A stretch of DNA of 64,000 bases, taken from NCBI RefSeq assembly GCF_013033965.1, contig NZ_WQFE01000006.1:124001-188000 (forward strand). The letters run 5' to 3'. This document shows, piece by piece, positions 1 through 8,733 of this stretch (position 1 is its first letter; every line of letters starts with the position of its first letter). The notes below the pieces were generated by a model that was not told where the DNA came from, did not search any database, and saw nothing but the letters and a program-made list of their open reading frames with translations. Source of the DNA: Ruegeria atlantica (GTDB taxonomy: Bacteria > Pseudomonadota > Alphaproteobacteria > Rhodobacterales > Rhodobacteraceae). A program made the translations under genes and the position numbers.

Positions 1-66
1 AGCGGCAGTTGGGGAAAGCCCTGTTGTGCAGCACCAAAGGGTCGTCCGCGATTGGTTGCAGGAAAA

Positions 67-942
67 ATGATCACGCCGGACGACCGGTTGTCTATTGCGA
101 CTTTGCTGCGGGTGTTCCGCGCAAAAATAGCGATGACTTGGGGTCTGACCCTGGTAGAAACGGCGCTGTTTGCACTCCTTCCCTTGTTGATCGGCTATTC
201 GATTGATGGGCTGTCAAAGGGGGATCATACGTCGTTCATACATTTCGGCATTGCAATGGCCGCGCTGTTAATCGTGTCGACGTTTCGGCGCGTCTATGAC
301 ACCCGGGCCTATGGTACGATACGGGTTGAGTTGGGAAAGGCGCAGGCCAAACGGGATGTCGGGCGCGAGGTCTCTGTGCTGAATGCGCGCGTTCTGATGG
401 CGCGTGAGTTGGTAGATTTCCTGGAGGGTGAAGCGCCTGAGTCCATGGGCGCGTTGGTGCAGGTATTGGTGTCTGTCGGTATTCTGATGTCGTTTCACGG
501 GGCACTTGCGACTGCCGCGGGGACTGCCGCGGTTCTGATCCTGATCATCTTTACTCTGTTTTCACGTCGTTTTTTCCGGCTGAACGGGTTGCTGAACCAG
601 CAATCCGAAAGACAGGTGACCGCGCTGCAAAGCTTGGATCTGAAAAAGATCGGCCAGCATTTGTTCAGATTGCGCGCGCATGAGGTTCGATTGTCGGATT
701 CCGAGGCGCTGGTCTACGGTGCGATATTTTCTGTTCTGCTCAGCATGCTGGCTTTCAACCTCTGGTTCGCGGCGACGCAAAGTGGGGCGACGGCCGGGCA
801 AATCTTCTCGGTTGTCACCTATTCGTTCGAGTTTGTGCAATCGGTCGTAGTATTGCCGATGGTCCTGCAAAGCCTCGCGCGTTTGTCCGAAATCACGGAG
901 AGGATCAACGCCCCGGCATCGAAACAGGGTGCCAATGCATAG
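67..942 (+). CDS. Stand-alone ABC transporter six-TM domain protein (no ATPase domain)
   Basis: A 291-residue integral membrane protein resembling the transmembrane half of a type-1 ABC exporter (ABC_membrane_3-like family). Hydrophobic segments are visible near residues 20-45, 60-75, 130-175 and 210-265, with basic loops between them. The protein stops after the membrane domain: there is no Walker A, signature motif or Walker B, so ATPase function would need a partner in trans or has been lost. I prefer the ATG at 67, which follows an AGGA; an in-frame TTG five codons earlier at 52 is possible. The next gene (1026) lies 80 bases downstream on the same strand and encodes a redox protein with no obvious link. 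The family assignment is recognised from overall pattern only; the substrate is unknown. Confidence 0.7.
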   Translation: MITPDDRLSIATLLRVFRAKIAMTWGLTLVETALFALLPLLIGYSIDGLSKGDHTSFIHFGIAMAALLIVSTFRRVYDTRAYGTIRVELGKAQAKRDVGREVSVLNARVLMARELVDFLEGEAPESMGALVQVLVSVGILMSFHGALATAAGTAAVLILIIFTLFSRRFFRLNGLLNQQSERQVTALQSLDLKKIGQHLFRLRAHEVRLSDSEALVYGAIFSVLLSMLAFNLWFAATQSGATAGQIFSVVTYSFEFVQSVVVLPMVLQSLARLSEITERINAPASKQGANA

Positions 943-1025
943 CTCTTTCAATTCAAAAGCCCGGTGCGCATCGGGTAGCATCACACATCCTGCCCATCCG
1001 CATGGCATCAATTTCGGAGGCTCCT

Positions 1026-2087
1026 ATGACCATAGAATTTCACCCGCTTGAGGTGCTTGAAACGCGCAATGAGATTGGTGGGCAGGCGAAAACCGTCATG
1101 TTCGACGTGCCGCCACATCTGGCGCAAGAGTTTGCCTGGCGTGCTGGCCAGCACCTGACCCTTCGATTTTCGATCAAAGGCGAAGAAGTGCGCAGAAGCT
1201 ATTCCATCTCGTCTTCGCCCGTTTCAGGTGATCCGCTACAGATCACGGTCAAACGGGTGAAGAAGGGGCTTGTCAGCAACCATATCAACGATGCGGTTCA
1301 GCCGGGTGATGTGATCGACGTTATGCCTCCATTTGGCAGCTTTTGTCTGGATACCGACTCGACTGAGAGACGCACGCACTACTTTTTTGGTGCAGGTAGC
1401 GGCATCACACCAATTCACTCGATGCTGCAGTCGGTTTTGCTGGCGGAACCGTGGTCATTTGCTCATCTGGCCTACGGCAATGTGAATGCTGACAGTATCC
1501 TGTTCAAGGATACTTTTGCCGAGTATCAACAGGCGTTTGACGAACGCCTTACGGTGCATCACGTTCTGTCCAAGCCGTCGATGTGGTCCAGTTTTCAATA
1601 CTGGCGAAAAGGCATCGTCGACAAGGGTGCGATCGAAGCGCTGGTAACCGAACACCCACCCTACGCCCAAAATGCGCAGTATTATGTTTGTGGGCCCGGT
1701 GGGATGAACAAGTCGGTGAAAGAAGCGCTTATGTCTCTGGACGTACCCGCCAGCAGGATTCACATGGAAAGTTACGGTGGCGCACAAGAGACCGATGACA
1801 GTGTCAAAGGTGTTGATGCCGTCGTGGACATATCGCTGAACGGTCTACGCCATTCGGTTCAGGTGGCGTCCGGCCAAACGATCCTTGAGGCCGCTCAGCA
1901 AGCGGGGTTAGAGCCGCCGTATTCCTGCCAGTCGGGCGTCTGTGGCGCATGCCGGTGTCAATTGAAAAAGGGATCAGTTCATATGCGCGCGCGAACCGCA
2001 TTGGATGATCGTGAGATTGCGAGTGGTGCCGTGCTGTCGTGCCAGGCTGTCGCCACAACGGACAAGCTTGCGGTCAGTTACGATTGA
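1026..2087 (+). CDS. PaaE-like flavin/2Fe-2S oxidoreductase (ferredoxin-NAD(P)H reductase plus ferredoxin domain)
   Basis: A 353-residue electron-transfer protein that should take electrons from NAD(P)H through FAD to a C-terminal plant-type 2Fe-2S cluster for an oxygenase or similar partner. The FAD-binding domain has RSYSISS (about residues 58-64), followed by a nucleotide-binding domain with GAGSGITP and CGPGGM. The C-terminal ferredoxin has cysteines in SCQSGVCGAC plus a later LSCQ. This order (reductase then ferredoxin) matches the PaaE/HmpX-like group. The start at 1026 is chosen because CGGAGG lies five bases upstream; a longer reading from 1002 has no such site. No oxygenase gene is adjacent, so the electron acceptor is unknown. 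It converges on the TetR gene at 2114. Confidence 0.85.
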   Translation: MTIEFHPLEVLETRNEIGGQAKTVMFDVPPHLAQEFAWRAGQHLTLRFSIKGEEVRRSYSISSSPVSGDPLQITVKRVKKGLVSNHINDAVQPGDVIDVMPPFGSFCLDTDSTERRTHYFFGAGSGITPIHSMLQSVLLAEPWSFAHLAYGNVNADSILFKDTFAEYQQAFDERLTVHHVLSKPSMWSSFQYWRKGIVDKGAIEALVTEHPPYAQNAQYYVCGPGGMNKSVKEALMSLDVPASRIHMESYGGAQETDDSVKGVDAVVDISLNGLRHSVQVASGQTILEAAQQAGLEPPYSCQSGVCGACRCQLKKGSVHMRARTALDDREIASGAVLSCQAVATTDKLAVSYD

Positions 2088-2113
2088 CCGGGCCATGGTC
2101 CGGGCCGTAGTGG

Positions 2114-2704
2114 TCAGGATTTGTCTTCGAGCGTTTCAGCCAATTTCAGCGCGGCGAAGTAGGATGAATAAGCCCATGTCTTTGGCGGCTTGAGCGGAAT
2201 GAACGCATCCGTGGTGATGTACAGGTTTACGATCCCGTGCGCGACGATTTCACAGGCTTGTTTGTCCGCTTTGGGGTGTGAGGCAAGAACGATATCTACA
2301 GCGACTTTGTAAAAAACCTCCATCGAATCCAGCAATGGCTTGCGAAGTTCCGGGTAGATCTCGATTGAGTTTATCAGCGCCTGGTAGCAAATGTTGGTTC
2401 GCGGATCCAACTCGCCATCTGAGTTAAACAAGGCCTCAATCAGATTGCGGACGCCCGGGTGATCTGTCAGTGCAACACGTAGCGCCTCGCTTTGATTGGT
2501 GAGCGTTTCAGCGATGTGCTCACCCAGCGCCAGGACCATGGCTTTGCGGTTGCCAAGGTGGTGCCGGATCAACGGACGTTTTAGCCCGGCTTGTGCCGCG
2601 ATATGTTCAAGCGTGGCCCCTTCGACGCCGTACAGCACGACGCAATTCATAAATGCATCGAGGACCTCCTTTTTTCGTTGATCTTGTACAGAGGGGCGGC
2701 CCAT
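2114..2704 (-). CDS. TetR/AcrR family transcriptional regulator
   Basis: A 196-residue repressor-type protein. The N-terminal helix-turn-helix spans about residues 10-55 (ATLEHIAAQAGLKRPLIRHH), and the rest is an all-helical ligand-binding and dimerisation domain without recognisable specificity. It is convergent with the reductase gene at 1026. Upstream of its start lie an inverted repeat at 2757-2774 and a related half-site at 2715-2722, which suggest autoregulation. A similar inverted repeat occurs before the symporter gene that starts at 8525, so that transporter may be a second target. The ligand is unknown. Confidence 0.85.
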   Translation of the reverse strand: MGRPSVQDQRKKEVLDAFMNCVVLYGVEGATLEHIAAQAGLKRPLIRHHLGNRKAMVLALGEHIAETLTNQSEALRVALTDHPGVRNLIEALFNSDGELDPRTNICYQALINSIEIYPELRKPLLDSMEVFYKVAVDIVLASHPKADKQACEIVAHGIVNLYITTDAFIPLKPPKTWAYSSYFAALKLAETLEDKS

Positions 2705-2756
2705 GCGAATACCTTTGTCTAGAAACAGATCTTTTGAATTAACTTAGTTTAAATAG

Positions 2757-2774
2757 ATTGTCAACCTAGACAAT
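2757..2774. promoter_or_regulatory. Inverted repeat, likely TetR operator
   Basis: ATTGTC-N6-GACAAT, a perfect two-arm repeat in the AT-rich promoter region of the TetR gene that starts at 2704. A related half-site TTGTCTAG lies at 2715-2722, and its complement CTAGACAA occurs inside the repeat at 2766-2773. Position and symmetry fit an autoregulatory operator; binding is inferred. Confidence 0.5.
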
Positions 2775-2907
2775 TTACTTTGACCCAAGAATTTAAGCAT
2801 TACTTACGCATAACGTTTCTTGAAGGTTTGTCCATCGTTTGAAAAGAAGGTCTGACGCAAGCGATGCCCGCGCACCCCGGTGGGCAGGGTGCACGGGGTA
2901 AGCAGAG

Positions 2908-4290
2908 CTAGGTGAAAAGCCCAAGCCTTTCTCCGCCTGCCACATCCGCAAATCTGTTGAGATTTGGGAACAGAGTGTCCAATGCCGAAGCTTGCACACC
3001 GAACCAAAGGGACAGGTCAGCATACAGTTGATCGGTCGAGGTCGTTGGAATCAACACGCCGTCGCCCACATCTAGCGAGTTGTCGCCGGCCAGGCCAAGT
3101 TCGGGATAATCCCCCAGGATCTGCCCCCCTTTGACCGGGTTGCCCATGACCAGGGTGTTGCCGCCCCAGCCATGGTCTGTGCCGTTGCCATTCGACGTCA
3201 ACGTTCGACCAAAATCTGATCCGGTGAACGTCACGACGCGATCCGCCAGGCCCATATCGTCAAGCGTTGCCTGAAACGCTCCCAACGCTTCGGACAACAC
3301 ACGCAGCATGCGGGCATGGTTCGCCAACAGCTCATCATGATGATCCCAACCGATATAGCGTACAAAAAACGTTTGCTGCTCGTGACCCAACCGATCCGAG
3401 GCGGCAATCGTCTTGGCGACCATGCGCAATTGCTGCGCAAGGTCCGAAGACGGAAAGGACCGTGGTATCTTGATCCCGCGGGTTGCTGATTTGAACGTCT
3501 CGTGTTTGGATTGCGCGTCGCGGGTCAGGTTCAGATATGTCTCGCGGAAGGGATCGCCATTTTGATCGGCGTTCATCATCCGGTTGAAACTGTCCAGTAG
3601 CAAATCGTTGAGTGGGCTTTTCTCTTCCTTCACGTACAAGCCAACGCTGCCCTTGTCCGTGATCGCATAGGGCAGGTCGACCTTTCCGTTCTGAGCGATG
3701 TTGTTCCCGGCCAGTGATATGTTCATCCCGATCTCATGTGCCGACTTCGAAGGCTGCAAGTCGTCGGCAAAAAATCCGAACCAACCGTCATTGACGCGTA
3801 AATCAGGGCGTGAGGTTTGCCAGTGTTTGAACTGGTCCGCATGGCTCAACAATCCCAAGGGCAGCGCGGCGGAGCCATCATAGAATTGCTGTTTTCTAAC
3901 CCGTTCGACCAGTGGGCCGACATTGGCAACAAAAGACAGGCGCTTTTGATTGAACAGTTCGGCGACCTCGGGCATGGATGGATGTAGGCCAAAGCTGCGG
4001 CTAAGCCGGTCTTTGGGCGTATCAAGGTTCAGCAGATCACCCCTCGCAAGGGCGAGGTTGGCCCGTGTTTCTGAATACTGGGCGTGGGCAATCTTGTCGT
4101 TCGGCACCAGCATGTTGAAACTGTCGTTACCACCGTCCAACATCACAAACACAAGTGCTTTTCTGGCAGGCTTAATCATTCTGGTTCCGGCTTGCGCCAA
4201 ACCGGGCAGGGCGGCCCCCATCATTGCGCCCGTGGCAGTCACACCGGTCGAAGCCAGGAACTGGCGGCGGGTAAAGGATTTGGTCAGCAT
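2908..4290 (-). CDS. DUF1501 family Tat-exported protein
   Basis: A 460-residue protein with a twin-arginine signal at the N-terminus (TRRQFLAS, then an Ala/Gly-rich stretch), so it should be folded in the cytoplasm and exported. The rest matches the DUF1501 pattern: an early VFVMLDGGNDSFNM segment and a later FTGSDFGRT plus DHGWGG, reminiscent of alkaline-phosphatase/sulfatase-fold proteins. It follows the DUF1800 gene by four bases, and the two families are very commonly paired, so they probably act together. The function of the pair is not established; a phosphohydrolase-like fold is an inference. Confidence 0.85.
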   Translation of the reverse strand: MLTKSFTRRQFLASTGVTATGAMMGAALPGLAQAGTRMIKPARKALVFVMLDGGNDSFNMLVPNDKIAHAQYSETRANLALARGDLLNLDTPKDRLSRSFGLHPSMPEVAELFNQKRLSFVANVGPLVERVRKQQFYDGSAALPLGLLSHADQFKHWQTSRPDLRVNDGWFGFFADDLQPSKSAHEIGMNISLAGNNIAQNGKVDLPYAITDKGSVGLYVKEEKSPLNDLLLDSFNRMMNADQNGDPFRETYLNLTRDAQSKHETFKSATRGIKIPRSFPSSDLAQQLRMVAKTIAASDRLGHEQQTFFVRYIGWDHHDELLANHARMLRVLSEALGAFQATLDDMGLADRVVTFTGSDFGRTLTSNGNGTDHGWGGNTLVMGNPVKGGQILGDYPELGLAGDNSLDVGDGVLIPTTSTDQLYADLSLWFGVQASALDTLFPNLNRFADVAGGERLGLFT

Positions 4291-4294
4291 GGGC

Positions 4295-6067
4295 TCAGGC
4301 CTCTTGCACGGTGAATTCTGGGGAAACTGCGATCATGAAGGCGATGGTTTGGACCACCCATTCGGGATTGTCCGAATATTGCACATAAGCCTGCTTGATC
4401 CGTTTGCGCGCTTTGGCATCTGTCCGCCCAGTCAACAGAATCGATATTCTGTCGATTAACTCATCATGACGGCCCCGGTTCTTTGCAATTTTGATTTCTT
4501 CGCTTAAGTCGAAACGCAGCGCGTTTTTGGAATTGGCCCATAATGTATCGGGGTCAAACTCCATAACCATCATCTGCTCAGGCCCAGAACCGATCTGGGT
4601 CGAGACCAACGGCAGATAACCGCCAAAAAACCAGTAGTAGATGTTGTTGACATATGCGACCGAGGTCGCGGCTGTGTGCAGTTCGAACTCGGGTGCGCGA
4701 AAGCCCATTTCCTGCAATGCACCATGCGGAGTGAAGTCGGGTTTGTAGAAATTGAAGACCGTGGGCGCGGACAATGGATGCATCTGCAGCGCCTCTTGAA
4801 TGTCATCGCCCAGCAGCCACAGTTTACCGGTCTGGTTATGTGCTCCGAACGCGCGCAGAATCTGCGTGACGCGATGCAGCGGCGATTTCAGCTTTTGGGA
4901 CTGAACAACCTTGTTTGAGGTTTTGTAGGCCGAAGACAAACGTTTTGCGGCAACTTCATTGGTCAGCGGGTAGGTCAATATTGTGCGGACCGCGTTTTTA
5001 AGGTCTCCGTTTCGACCAAATGCGCGGGACACCGCCTCGACATAGGCGGGCGACGGGTTGGAGGTTACCAGTCGGTTGATCAGATGGGTCGCTATGAATG
5101 GCGCGGTGGTTGGGTGTGCAACCAGTTGGGTGACGGCCGAGCGAATTTCTTGCGGACCGGACTGGTTGCCAGGCAGGATCAGGCGACCGTTCAACAGGGA
5201 CTTTGCACCGCGGTCGTGATACGCTTCCTCCACGATCATCGGTTTGGTTGCGTCGATGAACGGCACCGTCTTATAGGCCGTTTCCACTCCGTCATCGAAC
5301 TGAACAGGATAGCCGTTATAGCTGCTTTCCCAGAACGACGTGTCCCACTCGTACTTATAAGCCGCTGGAAGTAGTCCGGTGAAAACACGGGCCAATTCCT
5401 TGATGTCACGATTATCGTAGGTCGGAATCGGATCCCCATTGGCATCCAGTTTTTCGGTTCCATCGGGGTTCAGTTCGAACAGGCCAATCGAAAACAGCTG
5501 CATGATTTCGCGCGCATAGTTTTCATCGGGATGGATATTCTTGGCCTCGTTGGCCTTCTGGTTGGTCATGTGAGACAGGTAGATACCCATCATCGGGTGC
5601 ATGGACACGTCATACAGAAGGTCAGAATAGCTGCCGAATGCGTGTTTGTAGAGCAGGTCATAGTAGTTCGCCATCCCAATGGCATCGAGCTCCAGAGATG
5701 ATGCGTCCGAGATGACCAATATCTCGGACAGAGCCTGTGCAACACGCTGGCGCAGCAGGTCGTCGCGCTGCGTCAGGGTGTGGTTCCACCAGGCCATGTG
5801 GAAATACCACTTATAGGGCAGGGCGGGGTTGTTGCCGTCGCCATTGATCGCCCATTCACCATGCGCGCGCTTCAAACGCTTTCGGAAGCTTTTCCAAATC
5901 TTGCGGGTGGATTTTTCGAACGGCCTTTTTTTTTCGATTGAGGCGTCCAGCTGATCGTTCAACCAGTTTTCCGGGCCGATTTTGCTGACTTGTTGCAGCA
6001 GCTTCTGATCTGCCCCAAGTGTGGCTTGCATCAAAAATCGACTAGTGTCTTCCAAAGATGACTTCAT
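4295..6067 (-). CDS. DUF1800 family protein
   Basis: A 590-residue protein of the DUF1800 family, recognised from the N-terminal FLMQATLGAD segment, the NYAREIMQLFSIGLFELN block (about residues 180-200) and a C-terminal FMIAVSPEF ending. It is the first gene of a two-gene operon with the DUF1501 gene that starts four bases downstream of its stop. No signal peptide is obvious at the N-terminus, in contrast with its Tat-exported partner, so it may ride out with that partner or use another route; this is inference. A run of nine A residues on the coding strand lies within the first 50 codons (5926-5934 region). The biochemical role is unknown. Confidence 0.85.
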   Translation of the reverse strand: MKSSLEDTSRFLMQATLGADQKLLQQVSKIGPENWLNDQLDASIEKKRPFEKSTRKIWKSFRKRLKRAHGEWAINGDGNNPALPYKWYFHMAWWNHTLTQRDDLLRQRVAQALSEILVISDASSLELDAIGMANYYDLLYKHAFGSYSDLLYDVSMHPMMGIYLSHMTNQKANEAKNIHPDENYAREIMQLFSIGLFELNPDGTEKLDANGDPIPTYDNRDIKELARVFTGLLPAAYKYEWDTSFWESSYNGYPVQFDDGVETAYKTVPFIDATKPMIVEEAYHDRGAKSLLNGRLILPGNQSGPQEIRSAVTQLVAHPTTAPFIATHLINRLVTSNPSPAYVEAVSRAFGRNGDLKNAVRTILTYPLTNEVAAKRLSSAYKTSNKVVQSQKLKSPLHRVTQILRAFGAHNQTGKLWLLGDDIQEALQMHPLSAPTVFNFYKPDFTPHGALQEMGFRAPEFELHTAATSVAYVNNIYYWFFGGYLPLVSTQIGSGPEQMMVMEFDPDTLWANSKNALRFDLSEEIKIAKNRGRHDELIDRISILLTGRTDAKARKRIKQAYVQYSDNPEWVVQTIAFMIAVSPEFTVQEA

Positions 6068-6178
6068 GTGGATGGCGGTCCTTCAATCCTGTCAAGCATG
6101 AGTGAGGCAGCATTTTATTGTCATGTAAGACAAATTATAATCTGACCACGTTGTTTCAACCCGAAAGACCCGATTTTC

Positions 6179-6203
6179 GAAAAAAAAGCCCCGTTTCCGG
6201 GGC
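6179..6203 (-). terminator. Rho-independent terminator
   Basis: On the minus strand the stem GCCCCG-(4 nt)-CGGGGC (6188-6203) is followed by a run of eight U residues (6187-6180). It lies 28 bases past the stop of the DUF2141 gene and upstream of the DUF1800 promoter region, so it should end the 6953-6231 transcript. Confidence 0.85.
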
Positions 6204-6230
6204 AGTCGGGGTAACAAGCTATAGATCGCT

Positions 6231-6662
6231 TTAATTGGCGTAATTCATTTTCAAGCCAAGCGATGAGTTATTGCCATCGTATTCGATCGCCGCGTCTTCA
6301 AACACAGGTATCGATCTGACGCCAGCACCCTTAGAATACGCCCAACCTTCTTGCGGGATCGGCCCTTTCATCTCGAACTGGCCGTTGTCGTTTTGGTCAT
6401 GGTGGATCATGATCGCAAGCTGTCCGGGTTTCTGGTTCTTGAGCGTTCCGGAAACTGAGCCGCCCGATGCCGGGATTTTTGCGTAGCCGACGATCTTCGC
6501 CATCTGGCTTTGGTCAAACGCCGTCTTATCGTCAAAGGCCAGGACGTGAATGACGCCTCCGCGCCCTGCGTCGACACCAGAGATATCGATCTGAATGTCC
6601 CCGGCCACAGCCTGAGATCCCGCAATCGCCATTAGGCCAGCGATGAATGCAGTCTTGGTCAT
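6231..6662 (-). CDS. Secreted DUF2141 domain protein
   Basis: A 143-residue protein with a cleavable signal peptide (residues 1-21, ending SQAVAG). The mature part matches DUF2141: a beta-rich domain with GVIHVLAFDD, then IMIHHDQNDNGQFE and a C-terminal EGWAYSKGAG. The DQNDNG segment resembles a metal-binding loop. It is expected in the periplasm or outside the cell. It lies 18 bases downstream of a small membrane protein gene, probably in one transcript ended by the terminator at 6179-6203. The function of the family is not known. Confidence 0.8.
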   Translation of the reverse strand: MTKTAFIAGLMAIAGSQAVAGDIQIDISGVDAGRGGVIHVLAFDDKTAFDQSQMAKIVGYAKIPASGGSVSGTLKNQKPGQLAIMIHHDQNDNGQFEMKGPIPQEGWAYSKGAGVRSIPVFEDAAIEYDGNNSSLGLKMNYAN

Positions 6663-6680
6663 TGAGTTTCTCCTGAACAG

Positions 6681-6953
6681 TTAACCGATGTAAATTCCGA
6701 ACAGACGCCATGCGAGGTCCTGCACGACATAAAGCAGCCCGAAGGCAAACCACATGATCGTAATGGCGTAGAAGAGCGGCGGGTTTTCCCGGCTGTCGAT
6801 TGTTTCAATCAAAAAGGCCTGACCAGTCATAAAGGATGACGCGGCCCACCACATGAATAGTAGCCCCCATATCGAGTAGATCTGAAACCACGTCGCCACT
6901 AGCAGGCATAGAAAAATGATCCAGGAAAAGGGGTGAGATTTGAGGTATTGCAT
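6681..6953 (-). CDS. Small membrane protein of unknown function
   Basis: A 90-residue very hydrophobic protein with about three predicted membrane segments (residues 10-30, 28-50, 60-85), rich in Trp and Phe. AGAGAAG upstream of the ATG provides a plausible ribosome binding site. It lies 18 bases before the DUF2141 gene on the same strand, so the two probably share a transcript. I do not recognise the family. Confidence 0.6.
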   Translation of the reverse strand: MQYLKSHPFSWIIFLCLLVATWFQIYSIWGLLFMWWAASSFMTGQAFLIETIDSRENPPLFYAITIMWFAFGLLYVVQDLAWRLFGIYIG

Positions 6954-7106
6954 TGAACTTCTCTGTTTACTTCAGGGTTTGTGCCAGCATCAAAGTGAGT
7001 GTGACGGAGGACTATCTGTGTCTCTGCAAACTGCCGGCGTTAAGGGGGTGTGCTTCATTCTGGCTTACGTCGCAGAGCGAACGGGGTTCCGCGCGCAAGC
7101 GTCTAT

Positions 7107-8525
7107 TTATTCATGGATCGCCTGAAGCTGTTCGAACTGCGCCTTGTCCAATCGGTAGAACATCAGGGCAACGATCGAGGCCAGGTAAATTGCGAGGCTA
7201 AGGCAGGCATAGTTCCATCCAAGTGCACGCGTAACTTCGACCGTTAGGTTTGATTGGTCCGGCGCTTCTGGAAAGCCAACATATGCCAGGAACATCCCGG
7301 AGGTTGCCAAGCCTCCAGCAGTACCAGCTTTAAGCACGAAGGTGATCACCGAGGTGATGATCCCCTCGTTTTGAAATCCGTTCTGGCTGATGCCCAATTC
7401 GACGACATCCGCCGTCATCGACGTCAACAGGGATGTGGTCCAGACAATCAGGGTAATTTGCAGAATGCCATGAACGAATAGCAACCAAATCAAAAGCTCG
7501 GTGCCGTTTGCAGGGAAAAATCCAATTTCCCGCAGCATATAAGGGGCGACACCCACAACTGCCGAGAGGATCGAAAGGTAGATCGCGCTCGACTTTTTGT
7601 CTCCGGACCTCGCGATAGGCCTCAGGGTTAGTCCTGCTATCACGGCGCCGATCAGGTTTGCCATCAGAATCAAGGCAATCTGATCATTATTCAGTTCCCA
7701 AAAAAACGACGTCAGATAGGTCCATAAAGCCGCCCCGATACCGGCACCCACAGCAAAAATTGCCGAACTGACAAAGATCGCGCGCAGGGCTGGCAATCTG
7801 AATGCGGCCAGAAACTGTTTGAAGAAACCTGAAGCGCTGTAAGTCGCATCATGCGAAATATCCAGCATTCTGTCCTGCCATTGGCGCGTGCCAAGTGCAG
7901 TGAAAGCGATAGCCAACGCTATCAGGATTGCACCAACAAGCCCGGCTTCCTGATAACCAGCCTGGTTGAGGATGCCGTATGGCATTGTGTCGGTCGGAAC
8001 GAGCCAGATCACATACATCGCGATGACCATGATCTGACCGGCAATCCAGGTGACCGACACCTTTAGACCAGACAACATGGTTCGCCCGCCATAGTCTTTG
8101 GTCAATTCTGGCACCATCGCGTTGTGTGGAACGTCAAACAACGTCATCGCAGTTCGCAGAAGGATTGTTGTGATCAGCAGGAACCAGAACAGTTGGGCCT
8201 CAGAAGTCAGGGCTGCTGGTGGGTTCCAAATGAACCAGAAAAGGAAGGCGACGGGAATAATAGCTGCGTAGATGAACGGGTGCCGCTTGCCCGCTCGTGA
8301 ACGAGTGTTGTCGGACAGATAGCCAACAACAGGATCCGAAACCGCGTCGAACATCAGGGCGATAAAAAGTGCAAAGCCCACTGTCTCGGCTGGCAACCCG
8401 ATCACTAGGTTGTAGTAGATGAGCAGGAAAAAGCTCAGCCCGTTTGACAAGATGCCGTTGGCAATGCCGCCAGCCCCATAAAACAGCTGCATGCTGACCG
8501 GTGGTCTTTCAGTGCGGGTACTCAT
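7107..8525 (-). CDS. GPH-family (MelB-like) glycoside/cation symporter, MFS superfamily
   Basis: A 472-residue transporter with about 12 membrane segments. The GPH hallmark DAVSDPVVGYLSD (about residues 54-66) followed by RSRAGKRHPFI marks the MelB-type family, which couples uptake of glycosides or related solutes to Na+ or H+. The ATG at 8525 has GGAGGAG directly upstream. A 22-base inverted repeat at 8608-8629 sits about 80 bases before the start, where a repressor would act; its core resembles the site before the TetR gene at 2704. The outer-membrane protein gene at 8734-9798 is upstream on the same strand and may supply the matching outer-membrane channel. The substrate is not deducible. 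Confidence 0.85.
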   Translation of the reverse strand: MSTRTERPPVSMQLFYGAGGIANGILSNGLSFFLLIYYNLVIGLPAETVGFALFIALMFDAVSDPVVGYLSDNTRSRAGKRHPFIYAAIIPVAFLFWFIWNPPAALTSEAQLFWFLLITTILLRTAMTLFDVPHNAMVPELTKDYGGRTMLSGLKVSVTWIAGQIMVIAMYVIWLVPTDTMPYGILNQAGYQEAGLVGAILIALAIAFTALGTRQWQDRMLDISHDATYSASGFFKQFLAAFRLPALRAIFVSSAIFAVGAGIGAALWTYLTSFFWELNNDQIALILMANLIGAVIAGLTLRPIARSGDKKSSAIYLSILSAVVGVAPYMLREIGFFPANGTELLIWLLFVHGILQITLIVWTTSLLTSMTADVVELGISQNGFQNEGIITSVITFVLKAGTAGGLATSGMFLAYVGFPEAPDQSNLTVEVTRALGWNYACLSLAIYLASIVALMFYRLDKAQFEQLQAIHE

Positions 8526-8607
8526 TTTCTCCTCCGGAAATCTTGCAGCAGGTCAGTAAGTGAACGAACACTCAAAGCAGATCACAAGGATCGTTTTTTG
8601 TCAAAGA

Positions 8608-8629
8608 TGTTAGACAACGCAGTCTAACA
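8608..8629. promoter_or_regulatory. Inverted repeat before the GPH symporter gene, likely operator
   Basis: TGTTAGAC-N6-GTCTAACA, a perfect 8+8 repeat about 80 bases upstream of the symporter start at 8525. The TAGACAA core (8612-8618) also occurs in the inverted repeat at 2757-2774 before the TetR gene. It is read as a TetR-type operator by inference. Confidence 0.5.
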
Positions 8630-8704
8630 ACAGCGTTAGGAAAGCAGATGGCCGCCGATGAAACGGACAAATGGTGGCGGCCATTCGCCGGGCAGTGTGC
8701 TGAA

Positions 8705-8726
8705 CCCGACCGCTACAGCGGTCGGG
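8705..8726. terminator. Strong stem-loop after the FadL-like gene
   Basis: CCCGACCGC-TACA-GCGGTCGGG forms a perfect nine-pair stem just past the stop of the 9798-8734 gene. There is no U-run on the minus strand, so it may be a weak terminator or a 3' mRNA stabiliser rather than a classical Rho-independent terminator. Confidence 0.5.
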
Positions 8727-8733
8727 TACTTGA

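Noticed and set aside
2087..2108. GC-rich imperfect repeat between the reductase and TetR genes as a terminator
   Set aside because: Mismatched stem and no U-run in either direction.
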